DNA of 64,000 nt. Source: Phlebopus portentosus (taxonomy: Eukaryota; Basidiomycota; Agaricomycetes; Boletales; Boletinellaceae). Of the stretch, positions 11,115 through 23,119 are shown in pieces. The stretch lies in contig JAYXKI010000003.1 of assembly GCA_037892935.1 (NCBI GenBank), positions 2,294,001 through 2,358,000 on the forward strand. Direction: 5' to 3'. How positions within the stretch are numbered: the stretch's first letter is position 1; each line of letters starts with the position of its first letter. The notes beneath the pieces were generated by a model. The model had not been told where the DNA came from and ran no database searches. It was given only the letters and a program-made list of their open reading frames with translations. Position numbers and translations under genes: made by a program.

Positions 11115-13150
11115 ATGTTGCTCTCCCAGCATCCGTTTCTCTCTGAGGCTCTCCCACTGGCAGTAATTCTTGTACTTGCTTTCTGTGTGAAGTGGCGCAG
11201 AGAACGCTTGTCGAAGCTTCCCCTGCCACCAGGCCCCAGAGCTCACTGGCTTTTTGGCAATGAGCTACCAAAATCTAAGTTGGTATTTCATGTATTTTAT
11301 GGTTCTATGTCCATAATGATCGACGAAGTGTACCGAAAGTCTTTGCTCAGTGGGGAAAGGAATATGGTCCTTTGTTCAGCCTAAGGAAGGGAAACACGAT
11401 CTTTGTTATTATTTGTGGACAGCAGGTGAGAAGCATCGCTATGTCAGTCGGCTTACAATTGTCATTGAGTCTTCCTTAGGCGGCTATTGACATTATGGAG
11501 AAACAAAATGCATTTCTCGCAGACCGACCTCGCAGCATTGCTGCGGGAGATATCATGTCTGGTGACAAGAGAATCCTTATGGTCGGTCATGGAAACAGGT
11601 TTCGTAAGCTGAGAAAGTAGGTGTATGCCTCTTTGAAGGGTTTACTCTCTGATCATTCTTTCAGAGCATTGCAGTCGCAGCTGCACATAAAGACTGTTGA
11701 AGGACATGAGCCTGTACAGACTCGTAATGCGAGAAATGTGATCTTGGACATACTCAACCGACCTGAGAGACATATTGACCATGCAAAAAGGTTTACTTAG
11801 CTTCCGGAAAGTGTCTGGGCTGCATCAGCTCACACCGTTAATAGATATGCTGCTAGTGTCATTATGACTTTGACGTACGGGAAACAAACGCCCACATCGT
11901 ACTCTGACCCGGAAGTCCAAGCGGTCAATAAATGCCTTTCCCGTTTGGGAAAGGTAATGATACCAGGATCATACCTAGTCGATGCATACCCGATAATGCA
12001 GTACATCCCTGGATACCTTTCCGAACTCCAGAGGCATCATGAAGAGGAACTCGCCCTGTTCAGGTCTCAGCTGGATGGCGTCCGAGAGAAAATGGTTCGT
12101 CTTCCGAAGCATCAATCCTCGCGAAGATTACTAACACGATGCACAGAGAAGGAATGAAGCGCAACCATGCTTTGCGAAGTATCTCTTGGAAAGACAGCGA
12201 CAACTGGAGTTAGACGACGACGAACTTGCTTATCTCGCAGGTTCAATGTTTGGCGCCGGCTCAGATACAGTTAGTCTTCGGTCCATTCTTTGCTAGATCG
12301 CGCTAGACAATCGCGCTAAACATAACGTCAGACTGCAGCTGCTATTAGTATTGTGATTATGGCTGCTGCGTTAAACCCTGACGCACAACGTCAAGTCCAG
12401 GAGCAGCTTGACATGATATCTGGACGTGACAGAAGTAGGTGCCTTCATGATTATAGCACGGAGCTGAGCGATGCTTACGATACTCCAGTGCCGTCCTTTG
12501 GCGATATGGATGTTCTGACATCGGTGTGTATATATTCTAGTATAATCCAGTGTGTCATCGCTGACACGATACTACGGCGCAGGTCACTGCCTTTTATCTG
12601 GAGACATTCCGCTGGCGCCCCGTCAGTGTAGGTGGTTTCCCACATAAAGCAACCAAGGACATCATACATGGCCCTTATGTCATTCCGAAAGGTGCTACCG
12701 TCATAGCGGACCATTGGTAGGCTACTTTTCTGAACGAAAGCCGTGGCATTCTTGACGGTCGACGGTATCGATTAGGGCGCTCGGAAGAGACCCGGAATTC
12801 TATCCAGAACCAGAGAAATTTGATCCATCTCGTTGGATAACTGAAACAGGTCAGATAAATGAGAATATCAAGTTCTACAACTTTGGATTTGGTCGTCGGT
12901 AAGTGCAAACCCTGTTGTTTATCGTTTCATTTCGTGTTCATTTTCTTTTAGTGTATGCCCTGGACAACATGTCGCAAACCGTTCTTTGTTCATAAATACA
13001 GCGTTTCTACTATGGGCATTCGATATTTCTCAGGATCCATCGTCTCCAATAGACTGCCGCGCTTTCACGGATACAGCAAATTCGCATCCACTACCTTTCC
13101 GCGTCAAGTTCGAGCCTCGCATTCCGAATTTGAGGGAGTTTGTGGAGTGA
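11115..13150 (+). CDS. Cytochrome P450 monooxygenase
   Basis: Membrane-bound haem monooxygenase of about 500 residues. The start at 11115 gives an N-terminal anchor (LPLAVILVLAFCVKW) then the proline-rich hinge LPLPPGPRAHWLFGNEL. The C-helix region is GHGNRFRKLRKALQ. The I-helix oxygen-binding motif is AGSMFGAGSDTTAAA, the K-helix motif is ETFR (AFYLETFRWRP), the PERF-type region reads DPSRW, and the haem loop is FGFGRRVCPGQ with the axial Cys. The protein ends in PNLREFVE at 13150. All catalytic motifs are intact. It resembles the many basidiomycete P450s often labelled O-methylsterigmatocystin oxidoreductase-like, but I cannot assign a CYP family or substrate. No other secondary-metabolism gene is adjacent. 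Confidence 0.93.
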
Positions 13151-13418
13151 TCAAATTAGTGATATCTCGATCTTCTAAATTCAACCGTTATTATGCTACT
13201 CCATTTGCTGTATAATATGCTCTCAAGAGTCAATAGTGGCATGTACTGGTACTGGTAGTTTGCTTGCTTAGACTCTTACGCGAAGTCTTGTGGAAAGGAA
13301 GTTGCTTTATTTTTTTCGGAAATTCGCCTATAAAAGCAATGATCGACGTGATCGACGCACATCTCGCCTCAACTGAAAGTTCAACGTCTTCAATTTGACC
13401 TCAGACGTCCCAAGCATC

Positions 13419-13940
13419 ATGCTTTCAAACCTCACGAGGTGGGCGGCTCGACGAATGTCGACAGCTGCCTCGCCATATCCGTACTCTAAAGTTGCTACAG
13501 TCATTGATGACCCGGTACCTCCGACCGACGCGCTTCGGAAAGGCAAAGGTCTCATGGACCACCTCCGTAAAACGCTCATCGCTCCGGAAAAGCGACACAT
13601 GGTCGACGTCCTCTTCAGCAGACGACATCCAGATCGCCTCCATCCAGGCTCAGTCCTTACCGTTCACACTAACCAGGCACCGTTTTCGTTCTCCGGCGTG
13701 CTTCTTGCTGTGCGACGACGTGGGCCGGATACGAGCTTCACTCTGCGAAACGTGGTGCAGAAGATTGGTGTCGAGATGCAGTTCTTTGTCAACTCGCCGG
13801 ATTTGAAGAGCATCTCTGTCGTTCAGCGCGCGGGTGGTTCCGGAGGAAAGAGTGGTAGACGGACGCGGAGAGCGAAGCTGTTCTATTTGCGAGATCAACC
13901 GGAGAAGATGACTGCTATTTCTGCTGGAGTACGAGGGTAA
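13419..13940 (+). CDS. IMG1: Mitochondrial ribosomal protein bL19m
   Basis: Single-exon frame of 173 residues when started at 13419. MLSNLTRWAARRMSTAAS is basic, lacks acidic residues and suits a mitochondrial presequence. An in-frame ATG at 13395 would add MTSDVPSI in front, which is less likely. The body matches bL19: LHPGSVLTVHTNQAPFSFSG, GVLLAVRRRGPDTSFTLRNV, VQKIGVEMQFFVNSP and the end RRAKLFYLRDQPEKMTAI. bL19 lies on the mitoribosomal large subunit near the subunit interface. It follows the P450 in the same direction after about 270 bases. Confidence 0.92.
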   Translation: MLSNLTRWAARRMSTAASPYPYSKVATVIDDPVPPTDALRKGKGLMDHLRKTLIAPEKRHMVDVLFSRRHPDRLHPGSVLTVHTNQAPFSFSGVLLAVRRRGPDTSFTLRNVVQKIGVEMQFFVNSPDLKSISVVQRAGGSGGKSGRRTRRAKLFYLRDQPEKMTAISAGVRG

Positions 13941-14217
13941 AAATAGTGTAGGCGAGGCGTAAGTGCTGGAAATTCGTCAAATTTTCCCCAAATTAAAAAA
14001 AAAAAGAATTTCAGGATTTCGGGTAGACCATCATTGGCGTCATACCTATCAGCGCACTCATTTTAATGGCTTGTCGTTCGTCATCGTCGCTTTCTCGGCC
14101 CTTCTCTTAGTATCACGACATGACTCTTAGCATGCTTTCAACATACAAACGCGAATTTCTAGATTTCCGGGATGTGCTGCGTTTGATTATGTTTCGGGTA
14201 TTCGAATAAGCTGTTCT
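13941..14217. other. Downstream region of bL19m
   Basis: Non-coding; includes a 10-A run near 13997. No gene is seen. Confidence 0.4.
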
Positions 14218-14310
14218 TTGATCCGAGTTACACCTGTCCGTTCTCTCGCCAACAAACAGCATGTTGCTGCGACTAGTCCAGGTCCACCTTCTCACACACT
14301 CCCTGAGGAA
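14218..14310 (+). pseudogene. Decayed fragment of the IVY1-like gene's first exon
   Basis: Bases 14237-14309 align without gaps to 16020-16092 of the intact downstream gene, at roughly 70 percent identity by eye. They share TCCGTTCTCT and CCAGGTCCACCTTC. The encoded peptides correspond: RSLANKQHVAATSPGPPSH here, RSLAIKHNVTTIAPGPPSP there. The codon aligned with the paralogue's ATG is TTG at 14218. Similarity fades after codon 31 and the rest of the BAR gene is absent. I read it as a truncated, start-less duplicate. Confidence 0.6.
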
Positions 14311-14997
14311 GTGAGTCTTGCTGAATCAAGTGCAATCTGCAAGGCCACGGTTGTCGCCATCCGGCCTTCCCAGTATTCATTCTTCTGCCAAACAATTCTG
14401 GTATGACACTTTTTCCAGAGCACCTGAACTGAGAAGGCCTTTGCTTACAGGAACCTATCACTTCAATATAACCTCCGGCAGAACTTCCGACAACAATTTC
14501 TTCTCTTGGTCTTTCTTGGGTCTCGCTGATCAATCAAGCATTTCCTTGACAAATAACTAGATCGCAGAATGGATTGTCATTGTCCTGTCGGATCCCGATG
14601 GAACAGAAAATATCGACGACATTAATGGGACTGCAATTGTCACGAAGGATACATCCGTCTTGTGTTCTGTTTTGTGATTCTTACATGAAGTCGGGAGCCG
14701 TACAAATCCACGCCAAGCACACCGAGTTCAAGTTCAAGGTGTCTACCTACTTCGATGGATGAGATAGATCTTCCGTTAACAGCGCGAATACAAATGCAAG
14801 GTCACTAGTACTCACGCTTGGACAGACTTTCAACGGTATTGCGTATGATACAGACATTGTCGTAGCACAGAAACAAACAAATAACCCAACTGAGCTGCCT
14901 TGTGACTGAAGTTCTCTTTGGCCAAATGACGGACGGTGCCCCTGAAAACGATGTATATACTACTTCCAGTTGTATGTTCCACCAGAAAACTTTGATA
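14311..14997. other. Non-coding stretch between decayed exon and inverted-repeat element
   Basis: Short broken frames only. One plus-strand piece (near 14561-14660) reads EWIVIVLSDPDGTENIDDIN before a stop and could be debris of a lost gene, but I cannot link it to a family. Confidence 0.3.
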
Positions 14998-15613
14998 AGG
15001 TAGGGAAAGTATAAACCGACCAACCGTGACGCGACGCGCTTACCCCATTTGGTCATCCACCTTCCCACAACATTTCAACAGAAATACGCACAACACAACA
15101 CCTCAAATGAAAATTCTGACTCCGTACATTTGTAGGGGGGATCCATACCTACATTTTGTTGGTCTTATTTCCTAAAAATATGGCTATTTGAGCTTCCTAT
15201 TTAAGGAAGAACCCTGACCTTATAAATTTACTCAGAATGTCATTTTTGCATGTTTTGGCACAACTTGAAAATTTTCGACTTAGATTTTTGCCGCTTACAT
15301 GTGCAAAATTATTATGTAAAACATGCATTTGTCATACATTTGTAATAGCTTTGTCATATTCAAATCAAGTAGTTTTACTTGAAAGACCAGAAAAGCATAG
15401 AGTAGTCAACCACAAACCAGCTCTAGGAAGCTAATCTACATTTGCAGAGCTTAAAATTTATGAGTCTCAAGGGAAATAAAACAAAAGTCCTGGGTTGGGT
15501 CAACCAGACCTCAGATTTTTGCCGCAGGGTCCTTCCAAATCGGGTTAAATCAGGGTCTGTCAGGGTCATCAGTCACATGTGACAGGTTGGTCGAGTTTAT
15601 ACTTTCCCTACCT
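14998..15613. mobile_element. Non-autonomous inverted-repeat DNA transposon (MITE-like), 616 bp
   Basis: The ends are inverted repeats: 14998-15025 (AGGTAGGGAAAGTATAAAC then CGACCAACC) and 15585-15613, which is its reverse complement with one extra base after the first 19 matching positions. Both ends are flanked by TA (14996-14997 and 15614-15615), as expected for a TA target-site duplication of the Tc1/mariner kind. The interior is AT-rich, has no transposase frame, and contains a repeated word AGATTTTTGCCGC near 15282 and 15511. It would need a transposase supplied in trans. Confidence 0.75.
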
Positions 15614-16000
15614 TATCCTATTTGTTCTTGCGGACAGAATTTTTAACTCTGTACGTTGAATGGTACTGTATTGACTGGTAGTTATGTTTAACCGACAGAT
15701 TATGCGCGAGATTACGCGTAGCTCGATTACCGTTATGTAAATGTCTTGTGAAGAGACAACAAATATAAGTCGAGATTATATTGAGAGTGTCACGGTCATG
15801 ATGTGACGTAGATCTCTTTGGGTCGTCGATCGGTAGTTCCAAAAAAGTAGTTACATGTATTGATGGCCGCCGATCTCTACCACTACCAAGCTTTGCTTGG
15901 GAGCGGACACTCGTCGTACGTAGTTGTACGTGTACATAACCAACTCCTCCTCAACGCGCAGAGCGCTCTCGACATCACCTCACCTTCCATCTTTCCGGAC

Positions 16001-17942
16001 ATGCCAAAGCCACGTTCTCTCCGTTCTCTTGCGATCAAACACAATGTGACTACGATAGCGCCAGGTCCACCTTCACCCACTCTCTCCGAAGCTACCCAAG
16101 CTTCACAAATGAACCTTGGAACTGACGGTCCGGAGAGAATTATCACTAGGGCAGACCTGAAAATGAGCTTGCAGTCATATGAAAATGTGAGTTTACCTCT
16201 TTTTTTTGGTGTGTTCATTTGGGATTTGAGCCAGTCGCGTTTCAATAGCTCCTAAGCACTTCAGCTGCCTATCGAGACGCGCTAATGCACATGTCAAAGG
16301 CTACTGCTGACTTTGCCGATGCGATGGAGGCGTGTGCGAGGTGAGTGATAATGATATGTGCTCAAGCATGCTCAGGTAGGATTGACAAATGAGTTAGTTT
16401 GAAGGGCACATCTTACCTGTCTGGATCTCGCTTGTTGGCTGCTTCCGGTCTACACCATTTGATGGGTAACCATTGGCACGTTCTCGTGGGTCTCGGGAAA
16501 CTTGATACATAAGCTTTTATATGATATTGAAGGCTCATTATACAGAGTGATACTATCGACAAGCAGGTTGAATGGCCGTTACGGCAACACCTTGAGTCGT
16601 ATCGTGCCACTGTAGCGGTAAGGATCCTTTCAGAAATTTCTATGTCCCTGAGAGCTGATGAGATGCGACGCTGTTAGGCACGGTCTGCGGCATATGAAAG
16701 GGCTCTGCGGGAGAAGAGTAGAATAATCCGGCAAACAGAGATGGAGAACATGAACCTCGCTAGGAAAAAGAATAGAAGTGAGCGTGAAGCAGCTTCTTGG
16801 TATCTGGACGCTACTAATTAAAGATGATAGACCTGCAAAGCTTCCGGGAGGCTCTTGCAGTGCTTCAGCGGCAGGTCGAAGAGCTCGACGAGCTCAGAGT
16901 GAACTATTACCAAGAGATTCTTGAGCATGAAGAAGCGGTTTGGGACTTCGTTCAGGGAAAAGTAAGAAAATTGTATATCACATCCCGTTTTGCAAACTCA
17001 CAGTTTATTAGGTTTCCTTAGTGGTCCGCTCAACTTTAGATGTTATCGACAGATTTTCCGCAAAAGCGTATGCTCCGCCTACATTCTGCTTGATTCTTCA
17101 GCGCTCAAACCAACCTTGTATACATTAGGTCTGATCCCGTGATAGAGCCGATGCTTCAGTCTATTCCGGATCCATTTGACTCATACGGTCCTCCAAAAAC
17201 GGAAGATCAAATATTCAGTATCCTGGCGCCGCTGTCTATATTTAATGCTTCTCCATCGCCCACTCCCAGGGCGCACTCGGAAGAACCAGAACCGTCTTCA
17301 AGCTTCGCAGCTAGTCCAGGTGCGATGTCGTGGACCAATGAGCAAGATGATGCAATAGATAACTCAGCATCGCAATGGGCTGACGTACACACCCCCGTGC
17401 CGAGTCCTCCGCCGTCAACGAAGAGCACGGCAACTGTAACGGTGGACCGTTCCGTTTCACCTCCTAGTGCTTCTCGCAGGTCAACATTTCCAATTGAGTC
17501 GGGAAGCTCGGTTCTCTCACGCAACAAAAGTCCTAGCGGGGTACTCAGAACCGAGGTAAAACTGCGAAAATCTTTATCTGCTATCAGTGAGGCTTCGTCA
17601 TCAGGGCCCGGCCATGTTGGACCAACCTTGCAAACCGAATCAGGTTCGGAGTCGCCGCCTGGGATGCCGGATTTCTCGTTCGATTCCCATAAACGTGACT
17701 CGAGCTCGGAGACTGTGCGTCAGGCCGACTTAACTGCGAGCATGGGCACCAATGGTCTTCGAAGCACGTTTGCCGATGAACCGGTTTGGGGCTCGCAGGA
17801 GATTGCAAGTCCGACTACATCGCATGGTGAAGAGGAAAGAAGAAGAGAGTCGTCATCGAGTACTGCTACTGGATTTGACGAACGTGTCAATAAGGCGGGT
17901 CCGGAATTATCGGGCCCCGAGGTTGAATCCGGGCAAAGATAA
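16001..17942 (+). CDS. IVY1-like BAR-domain protein
   Basis: About 510 residues. The N terminus (PRSLRSLAIKHNVTTIAPGP) precedes a long helical region: RADLKMSLQSYENLLSTSAA, YRDALMHMSKATADFADAME, SLKGTSYLSGSRLLAASGLH, HHLMGNHWHVLSDTIDKQVE, WPLRQHLESYRATVA and LQSFREALAVLQRQVEELDE. This pattern matches the fungal family of yeast IVY1, an inverse-BAR protein that binds phospholipids on vacuole/endosome membranes. The tail after SDPVIEPMLQSIPDPFDSYG is about 270 residues, disordered, rich in Ser/Pro/Glu. The start at 16001 fits the family; a longer in-frame extension to 15860 lacks similarity. Seven introns restore the frame cleanly. A decayed copy of its first exon lies upstream. Confidence 0.75.
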
Positions 17943-18311
17943 CGACAATCCGAAGGGCTCTCATGACATCAAAAAGACCTGACACGACCGCGGACTACCT
18001 TTACTTTTTGAGCCTTTCCGAACTCTTTTGTACTTGTTCTGTTTTGCGTGTATACCGGCGCCTAACTTAATCATCTATTCCACCTTCTATCATTTCGTTC
18101 GATCGCTTCCTCACACATTCCCCGTTCACTTCCGCGGTAGGTATAATGCCATGTATATGTCTGAAGTGAGTTGGGTCTACAGTACATAGTCTATTCGGAT
18201 GAAGGTGGTATTAAATCTTATTTGTCTATTGTATCTCCTGTCAATGCATACTTCGACTATTTCATCCAGAAAAAAAAATCTCATCCAGAACGAAAGCGCT
18301 TGATGCAAAGG
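17943..18311. other. Convergent 3' region
   Basis: The 3' flanks of the BAR gene and the AspRS gene; pyrimidine-rich and AT-rich, with no gene seen. Confidence 0.4.
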
Positions 18312-21300
18312 CTAAATTTTCTTGATGCCATACTGCGTTAGGACGTCATCGTTAACCGCCGAGGGGCTTTTGAAGAAAGGATCTGTTCCGGCACCAGTCT
18401 TCGGGAACGCAATTACGTCCCGAATCGTCTGTGTACCACACAGCATGGCCATGAGACGGTCGAAACCTGTTCCGCCGATGAGAATACAAGCCCAAAGTAA
18501 GATTCAATTAGCGAAGAAGGATGCCTCAGCTTGATACACGTACCTAGCGCGATGCCTCCGTGCGGCGGCGCACCACAGCGTAATGCATGCAGAAGGTGGC
18601 CGAATGAAGCCTTTTCGGCTTCAGTAAGCTGATTAATGGAGGAATGTTAGTTATCTAGCAAGCGAATAGACCTTGGAAGGCGACGGACGTACCTGGAGGA
18701 CTTTATCAAAGACAAACTCCTGCATAAGAGGGTCGTGCACTCGGACGGACCCGCCGCCGATCTCCACTCCGTTCAGGACCAGGTCGTAGTGCTGCCCGCG
18801 AACCTAATAGCACACAGTTCAGCCAACCTTCAAGGTCACGGACTTATGCGGTTTCATGTTAGAATAGGAAGAGTCATTAGGGGAGCTTGAGGTTGGCAAG
18901 CCCATGTCACATGCCGTGTGGCATACGAGTCGAGACACAAGATACGGAGTAAACGAAGCCCAGACCGGCGCCGATCCCGAAGCCACCAGATTGGCGAGAG
19001 AAAGAGAAGATACATACCGAAGCTATATCGCCACTATAGAGCTTCTCGATGTCTTGCCACATCGGGGCAGTGAAAGGATGGTGCGAGCTGCTCCAACGAC
19101 CTTTGGCTAGGAAGTTCTTGTCGTCGTCTGCTCGTGTGAACAGCGGGAACTCCGTGATCCATAAGAAATGAGGTTCATTTGGCGGCGTATAAAATCCTGT
19201 TTGTGGATCAATGTGACGGGAAAACAGCGCAGGTTCAATCAAGACTCACCAAGTTCTTCCGCGATTTGGGCTATTCGGAGGCGTGCCCTGCCTAACCTTG
19301 TTGCCCCACCCTAGATGAAGATTACTACTTGCTTTCTTCCCGATCATTGATACGCACAGGCACTCACCTCGGCAATAGCCTTCCTGCGCGAAACCCACAC
19401 TAAATCACCGGCCTTTATGCCGAGAGCCTCATTCAATGAGGACATGTCAGTATCTCCTGACCTTGAATCCTGTAATTCCTTTTGTAAAAGTGTGCTCCTC
19501 TTCAACCAATCGGATCTGTTATTCTCCGTGACGCGAAACGCTTCCTTAACAGATAGACAGATATTTAAATTTCAGTATTCGACGTCAAGAAGGATGGAGG
19601 TGAGTAGATGAAGCCATACAACACCGTCTAGGTCCTCGGACTGGCGCGAGCGTGCCGCCTTCGAGAACGAAGCGTCTGTGGAGCGAACAATGAAGAATTC
19701 AACGATCTCGCCTGCTGACGAGATTGTATCACTGATAGCAGGTGATAGAAGAGATGTCATGTCATTAATCTGGTAAACTTCGAGTGAGTACAGCTTCCTG
19801 TCGATCCCAGGAAGGTTGGAGTGATCACCTCCAAGCCAAAACGTGTATCAGGCTTGTCCGAGCCAAACTAGCTCAAGAAATTATAAGTTCCATTTCAACG
19901 GCTTGAGTACATGAATGTGAACGTACTCGAGCCATTGCATCAGCATATTTCATGACAGGAAAGTGAATGGGCAGATCGGCCCTTTGATCTGCACTTAGAG
20001 CGGCGGTCCATATACGCTTCATGAGACCTTCAATAACGTCTCGAACCTCTTGTCCGCCGATACGCCAGCTAACTCCGGAGTCTTTAGCTTCGTCCAGTAC
20101 TACGGTACTACTACCCCAGGAAACGAAGGCCATCTCCAGGTCTACCTGAGTGAATTCGGGTTGTCGGTCCTTTCGCCCGTCTTCATCGCGGAAACATCGC
20201 GCAATCTGAAAATATCTGTCAATTGCTCCAGAACAGATGAGAAGCTGCTTCGGCTGCTGAGGTGACTGAGCCAGTGAGTAGAATTGAGGCTCTCTCCTGG
20301 CGTCTTCGTGGCTTCGCAGCTCGTGCTGGGATAAACGCGTCGGGACAAGGAATTCCCGCGCACCTTCAGGAGTCGATCTCAAAAGCATGGGTGTCTCGAC
20401 TTCTATGAATCCTGAGAAAGGGAATATTGTAATTGAGTTAAGCGTAATTAAAAGCGGGCGAATTCCACCTTACGGTGTCAGCTAACCTTCTCCATGCAGG
20501 AAATTGCGAATTTCCTGGGCGACTCGACTCCTGCTACGAAGGTTCCTCGTCAGGTGCTGTCGCCGAAGATCGAGGTGACGGAAGCGTGCTCTCAGTTCTT
20601 CGTTCGCCTAAGAATAAGAGAGAGAAGACGTCAAGTTTACACCCAGCAGCCGGTTTGCCCCAATGGAAAGTCCCTACGATGTTTTTGGAGTCCGATGGCA
20701 GGAACGGCATCGACATATGATCGGCCGGATTGAGGAGGGTGAAGTCCTTCACAAGAACCTCAATCTCACCCGTACGATCCTAGCATATGAATAGATGGTT
20801 AATAATACTCCTGAAGTTGCGTGGATGAACTCAAAAGTATGTAGACAATGTTCGGAATCGTAACACGGATCAGAAGAGCAGCGATTGCCAGATATAACTG
20901 CGAAGTCGGAACTCTCGATTGGCGAAGATGCTGCGTGAGATCGCACATTAATTCACATAGCCGTTCAGGAAGGGCTTCTCTCGGTCAATTCTTAGTCACT
21001 CGGCCAGGCTTCGCGACTTCTCCTCGCAGATATGGGATGTCCAGCCGCTAGCGGAGCCAAAGTCTTGTAGGGATTACGTGTCCCTGCAGCTCGGACATAG
21101 TAAAAACGGGGCTTTGACGAATAACTTACAGACTTGCGCTGAGCCTTCTGGGGGCGTAGGCGGACAGAACCGTGGACGAGGACGATTGATTCCACAGGAA
21201 CATTGGCCAATTCATCTAGAACCCTGGAGGTCTGCGGAGAATCCCTATTGACTACGAGTTGTGTTGTTCCACACGAGTCCCTGATAGAGAAAAATGAAAC

Positions 21301-21707
21301 GGAGTTTGATATTTTCCTAGTGCAAGACAGATGAAGGATTGAGTTGGTGAATAGAATGTGGATAAACAGAGTCCGGACTGAGCAGCACGGCAGGAACGAA
21401 CCTCTCCGGAAGAATCCAGCCAGCTAACACGACACATTTCTCAGCATCGGAAGTGCTGAGAGAGCCGCAGTCATGTGTGCGAGACGGATAGATTCCTGAA
21501 GTTAAAAAATAAAGAAGGCCGCGTAGAAGAGAACTTGAGAAAAGAAAAGAAATAATAGTAATAAAATGAATGATTCATGCCTGCAAACGCGCTGTGCGCA
21601 GGAACTGATGATCTTGCGGGTGAATTGAAGAGACAGGAGGCGATAAATGGGAAGCGAGATACACGAGGCCGTGGCTGAGGGCGAACGAGCCTGACTGAGT
21701 GCAGCAT
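18312..21707 (-). CDS. MSD1: Mitochondrial aspartyl-tRNA synthetase
   Basis: Bacterial-type class II AspRS, charging mitochondrial tRNA-Asp. The N-terminal OB-fold is visible ([40 protein letters not shown]). Motif 1/2 regions read [59 protein letters not shown] and [16 protein letters not shown]. Motif 3 is [10 protein letters not shown] then [20 protein letters not shown], where GFDR replaces the usual GLDR. The C terminus is [17 protein letters not shown], stop at 18312. The 5' end is uncertain: an Arg-rich frame beginning [20 protein letters not shown] at 21707 looks like a mitochondrial presequence, but its donor is weak (GTTTGC or a GC donor). About ten introns. Confidence 0.88.
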
Positions 21708-21880
21708 GGCAAGAGCAAGAGGTTAAGAAAGAAACACAATAACAAGCGTGCGTACATAAGCAGGATATAAGCATATACGTTTCAAGTAGATCAAATAACT
21801 TATTTAGCCGTCCCTCTCTTCCGACTTCCTACTTAAGTCCAGCGCAGGCTCGTCCATCCCTCCTCACCCCTCACCTCACA

Positions 21881-22980
21881 ATGCCACTCCCCGACCTTCC
21901 CCTCGACGTCCTCGACCTCGTCTGTGACTTTCTCGACCAGCATGAACTCGTCACCGTCGCTGCTTCTGCTCCTGTTTTCTACCCTTTTGCACAACATCAT
22001 CTCTACCGTCGCATTACCCTCGCTAACCCCAAAGACGCTGTCCGTTGCTTGAAAACTTTACAAAGGAGTCCGCATCTCGCTCGTCATGTCCGCTTCCTGT
22101 CGCTCAGAGTAGACCCATGTACTCCTGTCTTCAGATCGTTTGTCGATTTACTCGCCTCAGCTCTTGCACTTATGGTCAACTTGGATACCCTTGATGTGGT
22201 GGTCCCGCATAATGCCAGTCGCGCCTTCTTTGCTCCCGAATTATACGGATCACTCTACATGCGCCTTACCCATTTCTCTTGTAACCTCCCACTTGACGAC
22301 GCCATTTGCTCCTTCTTGCAGCGCGTCCCCGCTGTGAAGGAACTTCAGCTTGGCGAATATGAGGCAACTTTACCCGCGTCGACGACCTTGCAGTCCGTTC
22401 CCGTGCTTCCAGCGACTGCGCTTCCCAGGCTCGCGTTCTTCATGGGACCGGGCGATGCTGCCACAGTTCTTGTTCCAGGCCGTCCGCTTGAGAGCGTGCA
22501 CCTGTATCCTGGGGACCTTTCGGACGAGGTTCTCGACGCGCTCTCGCGTGCTTCTTCTCCAATTACCGTTTTGGGCGCCTTTACGCACTCGCTATCCCCA
22601 TCCACCTTGCAGTGCCTCGCGGACAGCCTCCCACACCTCCACTTTCTTCGCATCATGACCATGTATCATGCCTCTAATCCTCCCGACGAGGTGAGCTTAG
22701 TTCTTACCAAATGATGCTTGATCGTCGGCGTTTCTAATTCCAGATTTGTCACTGTCGTGCCTTGTGGTGCCAGGCATTTTATGCACAGGTTGTTCAAATT
22801 CTTTCCGCACTGCCCGATTTGGTCGGTGCTGAACTCGCTGGTTTCCGATGGTTCTCTTGGAAAGACACAGCGTCGGCACAGAGCCATACCAAACCAACTT
22901 CTTTCACAGCACCACCCACGCCCACCGTAACACAAGATGAATTATTTGACGAAGATGCCGTTGCCATCGGTCTGTATTAG
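21881..22980 (+). CDS. F-box domain protein
   Basis: 348 residues in two exons (intron 22691-22743). The N terminus LPDLPLDVLDLVCDFLDQHE followed by LVTVAASAPVFYPFAQHHLY and RRITL is a typical fungal F-box, which binds Skp1 in SCF ubiquitin ligases. The rest (leucine-rich, for example PHLARHVRFLSLRVDP and SLPHLHFLRIMTMYH) is probably a degenerate leucine-rich substrate-recognition region. The second exon adds CHCRALWCQAFYAQVVQILS and ends DEDAVAIGLY. Such genes are expanded in basidiomycetes and the target is unknown. CT-rich leader directly upstream. Confidence 0.75.
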
Positions 22981-23119
22981 GTTCTGTTGTTGTAGTCTTT
23001 TGGTCGTGGGTTCCTGTTATCCGTCTCGCCCGCTTTGCTACATTAAAAGTTGCTATATTCTTGTCTAATGTATCATACCCTTTAGTAGATTTACACAGAT
23101 TTCCGCGAACCTTCCGCGT

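Noticed and set aside
15860..16000. N-terminal extension of the BAR protein starting at 15860
   Set aside because: The added residues do not resemble the family and the ATG at 16001 matches the start position of the decayed copy.
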